This document shows, in pieces, positions 1 to 6,381 of a stretch of 62,299 nt of DNA. Below the pieces are notes generated by a model. That model was not told the DNA's origin and ran no database searches. It was given only the letters and a program-made list of their open reading frames with translations. Positions within the stretch are counted from its first letter, which is position 1. Every line of letters starts with the position of its first letter. The stretch lies in NCBI RefSeq assembly GCF_910577135.1, contig NZ_CAJTLL010000012.1:1-62299 (forward strand), given 5' to 3'. The translations under genes and the position numbers were made by a program. The DNA is from an uncultured Helicobacter sp. (lineage in GTDB: Bacteria; Campylobacterota; Campylobacteria; Campylobacterales; Helicobacteraceae).

Positions 1-78
1 AAAGATTGGCTTATGGATAATTCTAGGAATATCACTTATCATACAAAGGAGTTGAGTATAAGCGGGGTGTTGGTGTAG
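1..78 (+). CDS. C-terminal fragment of an unidentified protein, cut by window edge
   Basis: Frame 1 is open from the first base and ends at TAG (76-78), giving a 25-residue tail that starts KDWLMDNSRN and ends ISGVLV. It is too short to place in a family. It lies upstream of, and on the same strand as, the Panacea-domain gene. It could also be a chance open stretch. Confidence 0.3.
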   Translation, partial: KDWLMDNSRNITYHTKELSISGVLV

Positions 79-142
79 AGATTCTACTAAAGAGTATATT
101 TACAAAAAAAGTCGATTTAATCTTTATATTATTAAAACTTAA

Positions 143-148
143 TATAAT
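143..148 (+). promoter_or_regulatory. Putative -10 box for the Panacea-domain gene
   Basis: TATAAT lies 33 bases before the preferred TTG start at 181, behind an AT-rich run with T-rich stretches, as is typical of Campylobacterota promoters. No operator repeat was recognised around it. Confidence 0.45.
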
Positions 149-180
149 ACAAACATTCAAATTATACTAAGGTGGCAAAG

Positions 181-678
181 TTGAATAAGACAGAGGCAAC
201 CATTGCATATATCATTAATTATTTTCAATGCAATAACTCTCCTAAAAATCTTGGCAAAGTGAAGCTTGTGAAAATTCTATGGTTTGCCGATAGAGAGTTT
301 ATGCATAAATACTTTAAGCAACTTACAAATTTAGAGTATAGAAAAATGCCTCAGGGTCCTATGCCTACAAATATTAATTCAATTTTAAAATCTATGCAAA
401 AAGAAGGGATTATTCAAACATTTGAAACATCTAAATATGGCTACACACAACAATCTTTTTTATGTTTGCAAGAGCCAAATTTAGACGCCTTTAGTCCGCA
501 AGAGATAAGCATATTAGATAAGGTCATTATAGACTTACTTGATAAGAGTGCTTCACAAATCTCTCAAGAGACACACGATGAGCTATGGCACTCCATAGAG
601 CAAGGAAAGATAATGCCATTAGAATCAGTCTTTTTACAAGATGTTATCCCTGCTACACAAGATGATGTGAATGGCTAA
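181..678 (+). CDS. Panacea-domain (DUF4065, SocA-like) putative antitoxin
   Basis: About 165 residues. The N-terminal half fits the Panacea/SocA-like fold: an initial helix (ATIAYIINYF), then KLVKILWFADREF, matching the family's K-L-x-K-L-L-Y-F-A-D signature, then a PQGPMP turn. Panacea proteins are known as antitoxin domains that pair with many unrelated toxins, and SocA itself is a proteolytic adaptor; neutralisation here is inferred. The frame also has GTG at 172, but AAGGTGG (169-175) sits 5 bases before TTG 181, so I prefer TTG. The stop overlaps the start of the next gene by 8 bases, which suggests translational coupling. The neighbouring DNA is phage debris, consistent with mobile origin. 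Family assignment is good; the partner's toxicity is unproven. Confidence 0.75.
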   Translation: MNKTEATIAYIINYFQCNNSPKNLGKVKLVKILWFADREFMHKYFKQLTNLEYRKMPQGPMPTNINSILKSMQKEGIIQTFETSKYGYTQQSFLCLQEPNLDAFSPQEISILDKVIIDLLDKSASQISQETHDELWHSIEQGKIMPLESVFLQDVIPATQDDVNG

Positions 679-946
679 GATTGATTCACCTGATGACTTA
701 TTTAAGCATTTTAACTTTTCCAAAGATTGTAAGTTGATTGTTAGTCAGCTCTATAATACACATAAAGAGCGATTTTTAAAAGCTCTTGCAGGTATATGCG
801 GAGGTATCAAAAGACAAGCTAAAGAAATATTAGAGAATGAGTATGAATATCCTAAAGGAACATTTTATGTAAAAACCTATACGTTAAAGATTGTTTATAA
901 AAAACAGACATTAGAAACTATTGGTGTGAATTGGCAAGATAGTTAA
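671..946 (+). CDS. Small unknown protein coupled to the Panacea gene; candidate toxin
   Basis: 91 residues, ATG inside the last codons of the Panacea gene (8-base overlap). The sequence is lysine-rich with a helical first half (LIVSQLYNTHKERFLKALAG) and a strand-rich C-terminus ending VNWQDS. There is no signal peptide or membrane segment, and I recognise no family. Position and overlap are the only evidence for a toxin role: in panAT-type loci the partner next to a Panacea gene is usually the toxin. It could instead be a cargo or regulatory protein. A perfect 12-bp inverted repeat starts 41 bases after the stop. Confidence 0.6.
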   Translation: MAKIDSPDDLFKHFNFSKDCKLIVSQLYNTHKERFLKALAGICGGIKRQAKEILENEYEYPKGTFYVKTYTLKIVYKKQTLETIGVNWQDS

Positions 947-986
947 TTTTATAACCATCTTGCCTATCATAATGTAATCCCTCGTG

Positions 987-1020
987 TGAAATCAAAGTGG
1001 GCGGTTTTACTTTGATTTCA
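987..1020. repeat. Perfect 12-bp inverted repeat after the candidate TA pair
   Basis: Arms TGAAATCAAAGT (987-998) and ACTTTGATTTCA (1009-1020) are exact reverse complements around a 10-base loop. No T-run follows on either side, so it is an atypical intrinsic terminator. It sits at the border between the TA-like pair and the phage remnants and may instead mark a mobile-element end. Confidence 0.6.
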
Positions 1021-1088
1021 AACATTAAATTTAAGCAGATTTAATAATCCATAGTGGCTTCCTCCTCACAATCCCAATCCACAACCCT

Positions 1089-1193
1089 TCAGTAATTCTC
1101 ATTAAGCACTTCAGGATTTTTGCTCTGCAAAAAAGCAATAGCCTCACTTGGCGGAAGTGAAAAGTCAAATTCAAGCATTGCTTTAGAAGCCAT
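1089..1193 (-). pseudogene. Remnant of Mu-like phage head-morphogenesis (gp30/F-like) gene, N-terminal scrap
   Basis: Reading leftward from ATG 1193 gives 34 residues beginning MASKAMLEFDFSLPPSEAIA and reaching TGA at 1089-1091. The LPPxEAIAFLQSK segment resembles the N-terminus of Mu gp30/SPP1 gp7-type minor head proteins (F-x-L-P-P-x-E-A-I-x-Y). A frame change gives VVDWDCEEEATMDY and then another stop. The start lies 1 base after the stop of the portal remnant, which is the expected portal-to-head gene order. Identification is by motif memory on a short fragment. Confidence 0.45.
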
Positions 1194-1194
1194 C

Positions 1195-1587
1195 TTATCC
1201 CCTATCAATAGTAGAATCTATCCAAAAGAGTGCGCTATTAAGAAAAAGTCGCATTAGCTCCTCATTATCTTTAAGATATATCTTATTCCCACCTTCAGAA
1301 ACATAGGGCATAAAGGCATTATTGCTTTCAAAATAGCGAGGTGAGATAAACTCAAATTGAGGGTAGATTCTGCTATTTTCTTGTCTATAATTGATAATAA
1401 AACTCGCAAAGCCATAAGCAATGGCAGAGCTACACTCATAGAGAAACTTTCTAAAATTGCGATTATTGACAAGCTCTTTTAAAAACTCATCTTATGCCTT
1501 ATCCTCACCCTGCAAGACTATGGGCTTACCAATAAGGTTGCTTCTGCGTTTGTTTAACTCACTTGCAATATGATAGCCCCGATTCTC
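1195..1587 (-). pseudogene. Remnant of Mu gp29-like (DUF935) phage portal gene
   Basis: One leftward frame with a single internal TAA reads through SELNKRRSNLIGKPIVL, then LKELVNNRNFRKFLYECSSA, AIAYGFASFIINY and FEFISPRYFE, ending at 1195-1197. The order of a recurring-kind segment, an AIAYGFxxxxI helix and an FEFISPRYF motif fits the Mu gp29/DUF935 portal family. Roughly 130 of the usual 400-500 residues survive. The right edge abuts a rightward Dam remnant, so a rearrangement joined the two. Clearly non-functional. Confidence 0.5.
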
Positions 1588-1589
1588 TC

Positions 1590-1852
1590 TTTTACCTCGA
1601 CCCGCCTTATGTAGGGACAGGAAACTACTATAAAATGCAAAGAACCTTTAGTATAAAGGAGCATAAGAAACTATGTGCTTTGCTTAAAAACATTCGGGCA
1701 AATTTATCCTACGCTACAATGATTGCACCTTAGTGAGAGAGTTATATAAGGGATTTAGAATCATAGAGAGCAAAGAAGTGGGTATTCTCTTAATGTTGAA
1801 ACAAACAAGGGAACAGGGGGTTGTTGTGATGAATTATGAGGATATTGCTTAA
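1590..1852 (+). pseudogene. Remnant of D12-class DNA adenine methylase (phage Dam-type)
   Basis: Starts abruptly with FYLDPPYVGTGNYYK (motif IV DPPY), continues through FSIKEHKKLCALLKNIRANL, shifts frame to YNDCTLVRELYKGFRIIE, and shifts again before the TAA at 1850-1852. These are the C-terminal landmarks of D12-class (Dam) methylases. Methylases of this type are known from Campylobacter Mu-like prophages. The N-terminal two thirds, including the SAM-binding motif, are missing, and at least two frameshifts are present. Together with the portal and head scraps it marks a lost Mu-like prophage. Confidence 0.6.
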
Positions 1853-1889
1853 AGTTTTGTGCAAATCAAAAATTTAATGGGGTATTTAT

Positions 1890-1985
1890 ATGGAAGAAAA
1901 AATTGCAAACATAAGAGATGTGGAATATCGCCTAATTGATGGGAATATTTCAATAAGTCATTTTGATGATTTTTGGGAATTATTT
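1890..1985 (+). pseudogene. Truncated N-terminus of an unknown gene
   Basis: ATG at 1890 follows a GGGGT-like ribosome site and opens with MEEKIANIRDVEYRLIDGN. The frame then runs into the 3' end of the leftward GNAT-like remnant and stops after 51 codons. The first 30 residues look protein-like and the rest is antisense of the neighbour, so this is probably the stump of a gene cut by a rearrangement. Family unknown. Confidence 0.3.
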
Positions 1986-2700
1986 ATTTTGATAATATTG
2001 TTTTTAATTGCACTTCAGCAAAAATATTGTGGGGCTTACAATATTTGATAAACTCCTCCTCACTAAAATTATTCATATCCTTATACTCTCCTACTGCGCA
2101 TAATGAACTAGCAACAAAGGAATAATTAGCATTGGAAGCTTTCTCATCTTTATTGCGGTAGATAACAATCAAACCGCCTTTTTGAGATTTTCAATTTTTC
2201 TCATACTTGTGAGATAAACTTTATGAATACTATTGGGTTCTGATAAATCTTTTAGTATATTAAAATCCTCTGTTTTAAGCATTGAATCCGAAAACATTCC
2301 TGTATGATACTGCGGTAAATACCTAAAATATATTTACTGACATTTTTAGTATTTATTGAGGAGAAATCAAGACATATATTCTGTTGCATCTCTTTTAAAG
2401 TTGTTGCAATGTTTTTTATCAGGACGAGTTCATCACCTTTATTGCCCCACTGCTTAAACCCATATTGCCCTAGTAGGTTGATTAATGCTGTGTGTTTTGA
2501 AAAAGTAGTAAGATAGAGATTAAATATATTGTTAGATATAGCAAAATCAAGCATTCTCTTAATGAGACACTCACCAAGCTTTGTCCTGTGTAGGACAACT
2601 TTAAAGTTCCAACTTTTATCCAAGTTTTCGCTAAATCTAAAGGCGGTGTGATGCCTGTGTTATCAACGGGATTTTCCTCTTTAAGATATAAAAAACAAAC
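1984..2700 (-). pseudogene. Decayed GNAT-like acetyltransferase with C-terminal PUA/EVE-like region
   Basis: Leftward pieces join across at least three frameshifts: a PLDLAKTWIKVGTLK segment near 2620-2660, then LHRTKLGECLIKRMLDFA and LINLLGQYGFKQWG (GNAT-like), then PQYHTGMFSDSMLKTE, HKVYLTSMRKIENL, GGLIVIYRNKD and CAVGEYKD, ending at 1984. The order matches hypothetical proteins with an N-terminal acetyltransferase-like half and a C-terminal EVE/PUA-like half. The start is not found. Breaks occur near 2170, 2315 and 2610. Not functional as written. Domain naming is from memory; the reconstruction itself is visible. Confidence 0.5.
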
Positions 2701-2730
2701 TAATATTTTTATTCCCCCCTATTCTTTTTT

Positions 2731-2773
2731 TGTAGAGGAGCGAGAGGCATATCTTTGAAGCGGTGGTAGGGAC
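2731..2773 (+). repeat. Intergenic repeat family A, copy 1 (copy 2 at 17477-17515)
   Basis: A 43-base stretch with TGTAGAGGAG, GCATATCTTTGAAG and GGTGGTAGGGAC resembles 17477-17515, which reads TGTAGAAGAG, GTATATCTTTAAAG and GGTGGGAGAC. The match includes small gaps. Neither copy is in a gene. The TATATC core links it loosely to the other intergenic repeats in this window. Confidence 0.45.
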
Positions 2774-2937
2774 AATCTTTAGCCTTTTTTTATCACATTT
2801 GAATGCAGCTCTGCGATTTGCGCTCACACAAAACTTTAGTAGCAATCTCACCCATTATTGTATCAATAGTTTCATCTTTAAACTCATTAATGCTTAGCAT
2901 TTCTTTTGGTATCTAGTGTAAGGGTTTTACATAAAAG

Positions 2938-3640
2938 CTACAAACTACTTTTTGCCTGAATTTTGCTCTGCATTGCCTTTATTATCTCCAGCTTATAGGT
3001 TTCTTGCGCTTCTTTGATATCTATATCATAATCTGTTCTTTTAAGATTTTGTTTTGCTTCTTGTGCTGCCTTGACATCTGCTATCGCTGCTCCAATCACT
3101 TCTTCCTCATAATTCTTTTGAGCCTCTTTATAAGCACGTGAAGTTTGATTGAGTTTTCTCCCTTTATCACTCGATTCTAGGTTCCCTACCTCTCTAGCGT
3201 CATCATGGTAGCTCTCCGTAAGTATTTGATTCTGTCTATAAAATGCTCTATCCCTGATATTCTCAAATTCATAAATAGTGATTTCCTTTAAGCTTAATTT
3301 CTCCAATGCCCTATTGAAAGTATTATGAAATTCTTCAAGAGCATTAGAACGTATCCTGTTCCCTTCACTTAATATTTTCCTTTCAGCTTCGTCATATATG
3401 CTCTTAGCACTTTCATAAGCCTTTCTTGTCTCCTCCATTTTTCTCTTAGCATCTGCTACAGCCTTTAGCTCATTTCTGCTATGGATGCATACTGGGCAAA
3501 GGCTTCATCATAATCTTTTTGTATCCTAGCTGCCCTCTCCTGTGGAGTTTCAAAAAACCCTTGCAGAAAAGGCACATCCACACAGCCTAAACTGACTAAA
3601 ACACTCATACTATAATCAAACCCTTTAAAATCCCTCCCAT
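2938..3640 (-). pseudogene. Frameshifted coiled-coil lipoprotein gene, last gene of the TM2 operon
   Basis: ATG at 3640 follows GAGGAG and starts MGGILKGLIIV. After a frameshift near 3608 the reading continues SVLVSLGC (a lipobox) and FFETPQERAARIQKDYDEAF. A second shift near 3470 leads into a 166-codon open frame starting at MEETRKAYESAKSIYDE. That frame is almost wholly charged heptad-like helix (ALEKLSLKEITIYEFE, RAYKEAQKNYEEE) and ends at 2938. The intact form would be a roughly 230-residue lipoprotein with a long coiled coil. It lies 20 bases after the preceding gene. I do not recognise a family. The open C-terminal frame could still be translated from an internal start. Confidence 0.55.
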
Positions 3641-3660
3641 TGCTTACTCCTCAAGCATAT

Positions 3661-4160
3661 CTAGCGGCTATACTTTGCTATGAAATTATCTTTTGCCTTG
3701 AAATAATCTTGATATACCTGCGTTCTTTTCTTGTTAAAATCCTCTAGGCATTTATAAAATTCACTTTCAAGGTTTTTACACGTTTGTGTTGGATTCGAAC
3801 TTCCTGCTGAACATTTGTTTTGCTAAGGAGATTCTGCCCTTTCTTATAAACCGTATCTATCTTGCTATTTGTCTCCTTAATCTTGTGCTCAATAGGAGCA
3901 AGCTCATTATCGCGCTCATCAATCAAGGCATTATACTCAGCCCTATCGCCCAATTCTTGCGCTTCTTGCAAATGTGGCAAATAAGCTCTCACTATCTTCT
4001 TTTTCTCATCAAACAAGACATCCTACTCTTTACCTAGTTTCGTGCCTTGTGCGCTATTTGCAGCTATCTCTTTAGCCTTTGCCTTTAAGCTTTGCAAATC
4101 TGCACTTTGCCCTAAACTGACTATGTTTCCAACCAAAAAAACACATTTTAAGATTTTCAT
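3661..4160 (-). pseudogene. Broken secreted coiled-coil protein gene of the TM2 operon
   Basis: ATG at 4160 is preceded by GGAGAGCAAA and encodes a signal-peptide-like start, MKILKCVFLVGNIVSLGQSA. The frame meets TAG at about 4020, continues in frame as DEKKKIVRAYLPHLQEAQEL and PIEHKIKETNSKIDTVYKKG, shifts near 3800, and ends as CKNLESEFYKCLEDFNKKRT...IAKYSR before TAG at 3661-3663. The restored product is about 165 residues, helical and charged, with a few cysteines near the shift. Spacing is 14 bases from the upstream gene and 20 to the downstream one. Function unknown. Confidence 0.55.
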
Positions 4161-4174
4161 TTTGCTCTCCTTCA

Positions 4175-4492
4175 TTACTTAAAATTACACAATGATTTAT
4201 CGTGGAAAATGCACATATAAGAATCTATTACCTTTTGCGGGTTGATTTTGTATTTTTTTAATACCGCATTAATAAAATCTCCATCTGGAGAATCAAGAAC
4301 ACTTCCAACACAAATTGTGATAAAATCCCTTCTTTGCCCTTCTGGCAATTCTAATTCATCAAACTTCTTATCACACATTTGTGTTAGAAGTGTTGTCTGT
4401 TGCCGAGCCAATTTGTCTGGTGCTACCTCCTGTGCGCCCATAAAACTCACAACTAAAAATACAAAAATACTTCCTAAAATCATCCTCCTCAT
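4175..4492 (-). CDS. Small secreted protein of the TM2 operon
   Basis: 105 residues from ATG 4492, chosen because AAGGAGGGGAGA precedes it directly; the open frame upstream of it is not needed. The N-terminus MRRMILGSIFVFLVVSFMGA followed by Q-E-V is a typical Sec signal peptide (cleavage probably after G-A). The mature part has three to four cysteines (QMCDKKFDE, ITICVGSVL, SYMCIFHDKSLCNFK) that could form disulfides in the periplasm. It is the only unbroken gene of the four-gene leftward operon. No family recognised. Confidence 0.65.
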   Translation of the reverse strand: MRRMILGSIFVFLVVSFMGAQEVAPDKLARQQTTLLTQMCDKKFDELELPEGQRRDFITICVGSVLDSPDGDFINAVLKKYKINPQKVIDSYMCIFHDKSLCNFK

Positions 4493-4508
4493 TCTCCCCT
4501 CCTTATCT

Positions 4509-4890
4509 CTACACACCACAGAGTAAAAGCTGTGAATTGACTTTTTCAAAATTATCTTTCTTAATCCCTTTCCATATAAGGAATAAGTCCACAAATGCCC
4601 AAATAAATCCAACAAATATAAATGCGCTAAGGAATTTACCTATACCTAGCCCTACATCACCTTTATAATATCTATCTACACCAAGTGCACCAAAGAGTAA
4701 TCCCACTACAGGACTTTTAAGCTGTATCATTCCTAAAGAAGCTATTTTTTGCTAATCTACTTTTAAGCATATCTAATATTTGTTTGGGGACTTTACCTTC
4801 CCAAGCTGTTGCTGTTACTGAAGCTTGAACTACATTATTATCATTAATGTGTCCTGCATTGTTTTGAATCTGCCCTGTATTTTCTTGCAT
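4509..4890 (-). pseudogene. TM2-domain membrane protein, split by a one-base frameshift in an A6 tract
   Basis: ATG 4890 follows AGGAGAGAAT. The first frame runs MQENTGQIQNNAGHI...KQILDMLKSRLA and would stop at 4717. Shifting at the A6 tract (T4745-4750 on the plus strand) gives KIASLGMIQLKSPVVGLL, which enters the TM2 domain: GLLFGALGVDRYYKGDVGLG, a second hydrophobic segment, and DLFLIWKGIKKDNFEKV. The GVDRYYKGD turn between two membrane helices is diagnostic of TM2 (PF05154). The restored length is about 127 residues, as expected for epsilonproteobacterial TM2 proteins. Alternatively the second part is re-initiated at ATG 4730. It is the first gene of the operon. Confidence 0.65.
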
Positions 4891-4924
4891 ATTCTCTCCT
4901 TTTAATTTTTCCTTTAAAGGAAAA

Positions 4925-4946
4925 ATTATACACCCACCCACCCCCC
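4925..4946 (-). promoter_or_regulatory. TM2-operon promoter with a G-rich spacer
   Basis: On the minus strand TATAAT (4930-4925) lies about 35 bases before the TM2 start. Directly upstream, where the -35/-10 spacer should be, is GGGGGG-T-GGG-T-GGG-TG (4946-4931). A G-run in the spacer is the arrangement by which slipped-strand mispairing alters promoter strength in Helicobacter and Campylobacter. The run could also form a G-quadruplex. Box and G-run are visible; switching is inferred. Confidence 0.5.
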
Positions 4947-4973
4947 TGAAGATTTGCTTAAAGATTAAAAAAT
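4941..4973. repeat. C-tract-anchored repeat, copy 1 (copy 2 at 5808-5841)
   Basis: Both copies read CCCCCCTGAA, then a near-identical block ending in TTTGCTTAA, then a T/A block finishing in a run of A. Differences are a few substitutions and one indel. Copy 1 overlaps the -35/spacer region of the TM2 promoter. Copy 2 begins inside a 9-C tract (5805-5813) and has no gene behind it. Confidence 0.6.
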
Positions 4974-5007
4974 ATTACATTATTAACATTCTCTCACAAA
5001 ATTTGAA

Positions 5008-5013
5008 TATAAT
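5008..5013 (+). promoter_or_regulatory. Putative -10 box of the FAD oxidoreductase gene
   Basis: TATAAT 29 bases before ATG 5042, with an AAGGAG ribosome site in between. It diverges from the TM2-operon promoter. Confidence 0.5.
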
Positions 5014-5041
5014 CTCACTCTACTAAAAACAAGGAGTAAAA

Positions 5042-5638
5042 ATGAAAAAGACAATTACAATTATAGGTGGTGGTATTGCTGGGCTTAGTGCTGCGCTATT
5101 TTTTGCAGCAGCTAAAAATAATGAGATTGACTTTGATATTACTATTTTTGATGACAATCAGTCAGATTTAAAGGCAGCGGCGATTTATAATGTGCCATTT
5201 TTCCCAAAAGGCGCTAAGGCTGAAGCGATTTTCTCTCATATCAAAGGGCAAATAGATACTATGCTCAAAGTGCGCTATATCCAATCAAGCGTTACAGAAA
5301 TTAGCGGGGAAAAGGTCAATCTCATCACTAAAGATAATGTGGGCAATGAAGTAAAAGCAGATTATATCATCGTGGCAACTGGTGCTTCAAAGTGTGATAT
5401 TAAAGGCTTAGAGGGCTTTGTAGAGCCGCACACCCTTATGCCAAAGCCTAATAAAATCAAGCTCAAAACCAAAGAACGGCAAATGATAAAAGAGGGCGTG
5501 TATGCTGCTGGGCTTGTGAGCGGGGTAACTACGATGGTAGCTTGTGCTATGGGCAGTGCCAATGAAGCTGCTTGTGCGATTTTAAGCGATATTAAAGGCA
5601 CTCTAAGCGTTCATCACGACACACCTAGCAGAGGCTAA
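5042..5638 (+). CDS. FAD/NAD(P)-binding oxidoreductase, short form
   Basis: 198 residues. The N-terminus TITIIGGGIAGLSAALFFAA is the dinucleotide-binding GxGxxG Rossmann motif. DYIIVATGASK near residue 115 is the second family landmark, and GVYAAGLVSGVTTMVACAMG near the C-terminus corresponds to the FAD-contacting segment of thioredoxin-reductase-like flavoproteins. There is no CxxC redox pair and the NADPH domain is much reduced, so it is not a thioredoxin reductase. It is probably cytosolic with unknown substrate. Transcribed alone, followed by a GC-rich hairpin. Confidence 0.65.
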   Translation: MKKTITIIGGGIAGLSAALFFAAAKNNEIDFDITIFDDNQSDLKAAAIYNVPFFPKGAKAEAIFSHIKGQIDTMLKVRYIQSSVTEISGEKVNLITKDNVGNEVKADYIIVATGASKCDIKGLEGFVEPHTLMPKPNKIKLKTKERQMIKEGVYAAGLVSGVTTMVACAMGSANEAACAILSDIKGTLSVHHDTPSRG

Positions 5639-5664
5639 GTCTTATCTTCAATGTTTTTCTTTAT

Positions 5665-5679
5665 GGGGGCTTTGCCCCC
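5665..5679 (+). terminator. GC-rich hairpin after the oxidoreductase gene
   Basis: GGGGGC (5665-5670), TTT, GCCCCC (5674-5679) forms a 6-bp GC stem 26 bases after the stop. Only short T-runs follow, after more C residues. The right arm belongs to a 9-C tract (5675-5683). Confidence 0.4.
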
Positions 5680-5683
5680 CCCC

Positions 5684-6381
5684 TGCCTTTTACTTCAAAT
5701 CCCTAGTATTTTTTACATACTTGTAAATAAGTTTTGAAGCATAGATTTTAGAATCCCTAGTCTATCTGCAAGTGAGGTATATCCTCGAACCGACTTCTTT
5801 AAGTCCCCCCCCCTGAAATTTTGCTTAATGTTTAAAAAAATTTTAAGAAATAAGCAAAATCTTGACATAATTTCTACCAAAATGAATGAAGTTCTCATTT
5901 TGTACACGCTAAGAGAAGTAAATGTCAAACACACTGATATTAAGGATACAAAACGATAGGTGTATTTCAAAGGGCAGAAGAAATCCCCTTTGATAGTTGC
6001 GGGTGCAGAAGAAATTTTTTTCACTTGCCAAAAGAATTTACCACTTACCGCAACTTTTGGTTTAGAACATATTGTTATGGGTAGATTCATCATTGCTACA
6101 CTATTGCACTAAAGTGCCACGTAGTCTTACACACGCAAGGCATTTGCAGGGCTTCTCTCTGTAAAAAGAGCCTTACGCGGTGGCGATAGCCACAACAGTG
6201 TAGGAACGATAGACTAGTGAATCTATAATATTTCTTTAATTGTTACATGGTCTTATTATGCTTAAAGTATTCTCGAAGTATTGTTTGGTTACAATTTTTG
6301 ACTTATTTATGAGGCTTTGCCTCGCTTTAGCATTTAGAATCTCAAAATACTGATACATTTTAAGACAGAGGGGGCAAAGTT
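5684..6381. other. Non-coding gap with repeats and one interrupted reading frame
   Basis: No intact gene. Contains the palindrome GAGGTATATCCTC (5774-5786, inverse copy at 31001-31013), the 9-C tract and repeat at 5805-5841, and the repeat at 6104-6128 (second copy 55202-55226). From ATG 5882 a frame reads MNEVLILYTLREVNVKHTD, hits TAG, then continues in frame as VYFKGQKKSPLIVAGAEEIF to TAA near 6112. It may be a dead gene or chance. The polA promoter must lie in the last 150 bases; I could not place it. Confidence 0.5.
6104..6128. repeat. Intergenic repeat family B, copy 1 (copy 2 at 55202-55226)
   Basis: Both copies begin TTGCACTAAAGTGC, which contains the palindrome GCACT-AA-AGTGC, and end AGTCTT; 21 of 25 positions agree. 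The copies are 49 kb apart and both are intergenic. Confidence 0.6.

Noticed and set aside
3125..3145. CACGTGAA near 3135 as a third parS site.
   Set aside because: Only the centre and one partial arm match; the left arm is absent.
3780..3800. GGATTCGAACTTCC resembles the T-arm of a tRNA on the minus strand.
   Set aside because: No acceptor stem, D-arm or anticodon stem can be built around it, and it lies in a coiled-coil reading frame.
5713..6093. A 126-codon leftward open frame in the gap before polA.
   Set aside because: It runs through repeats and the C-tract, has no ribosome site, and the opposite strand reads more like protein.
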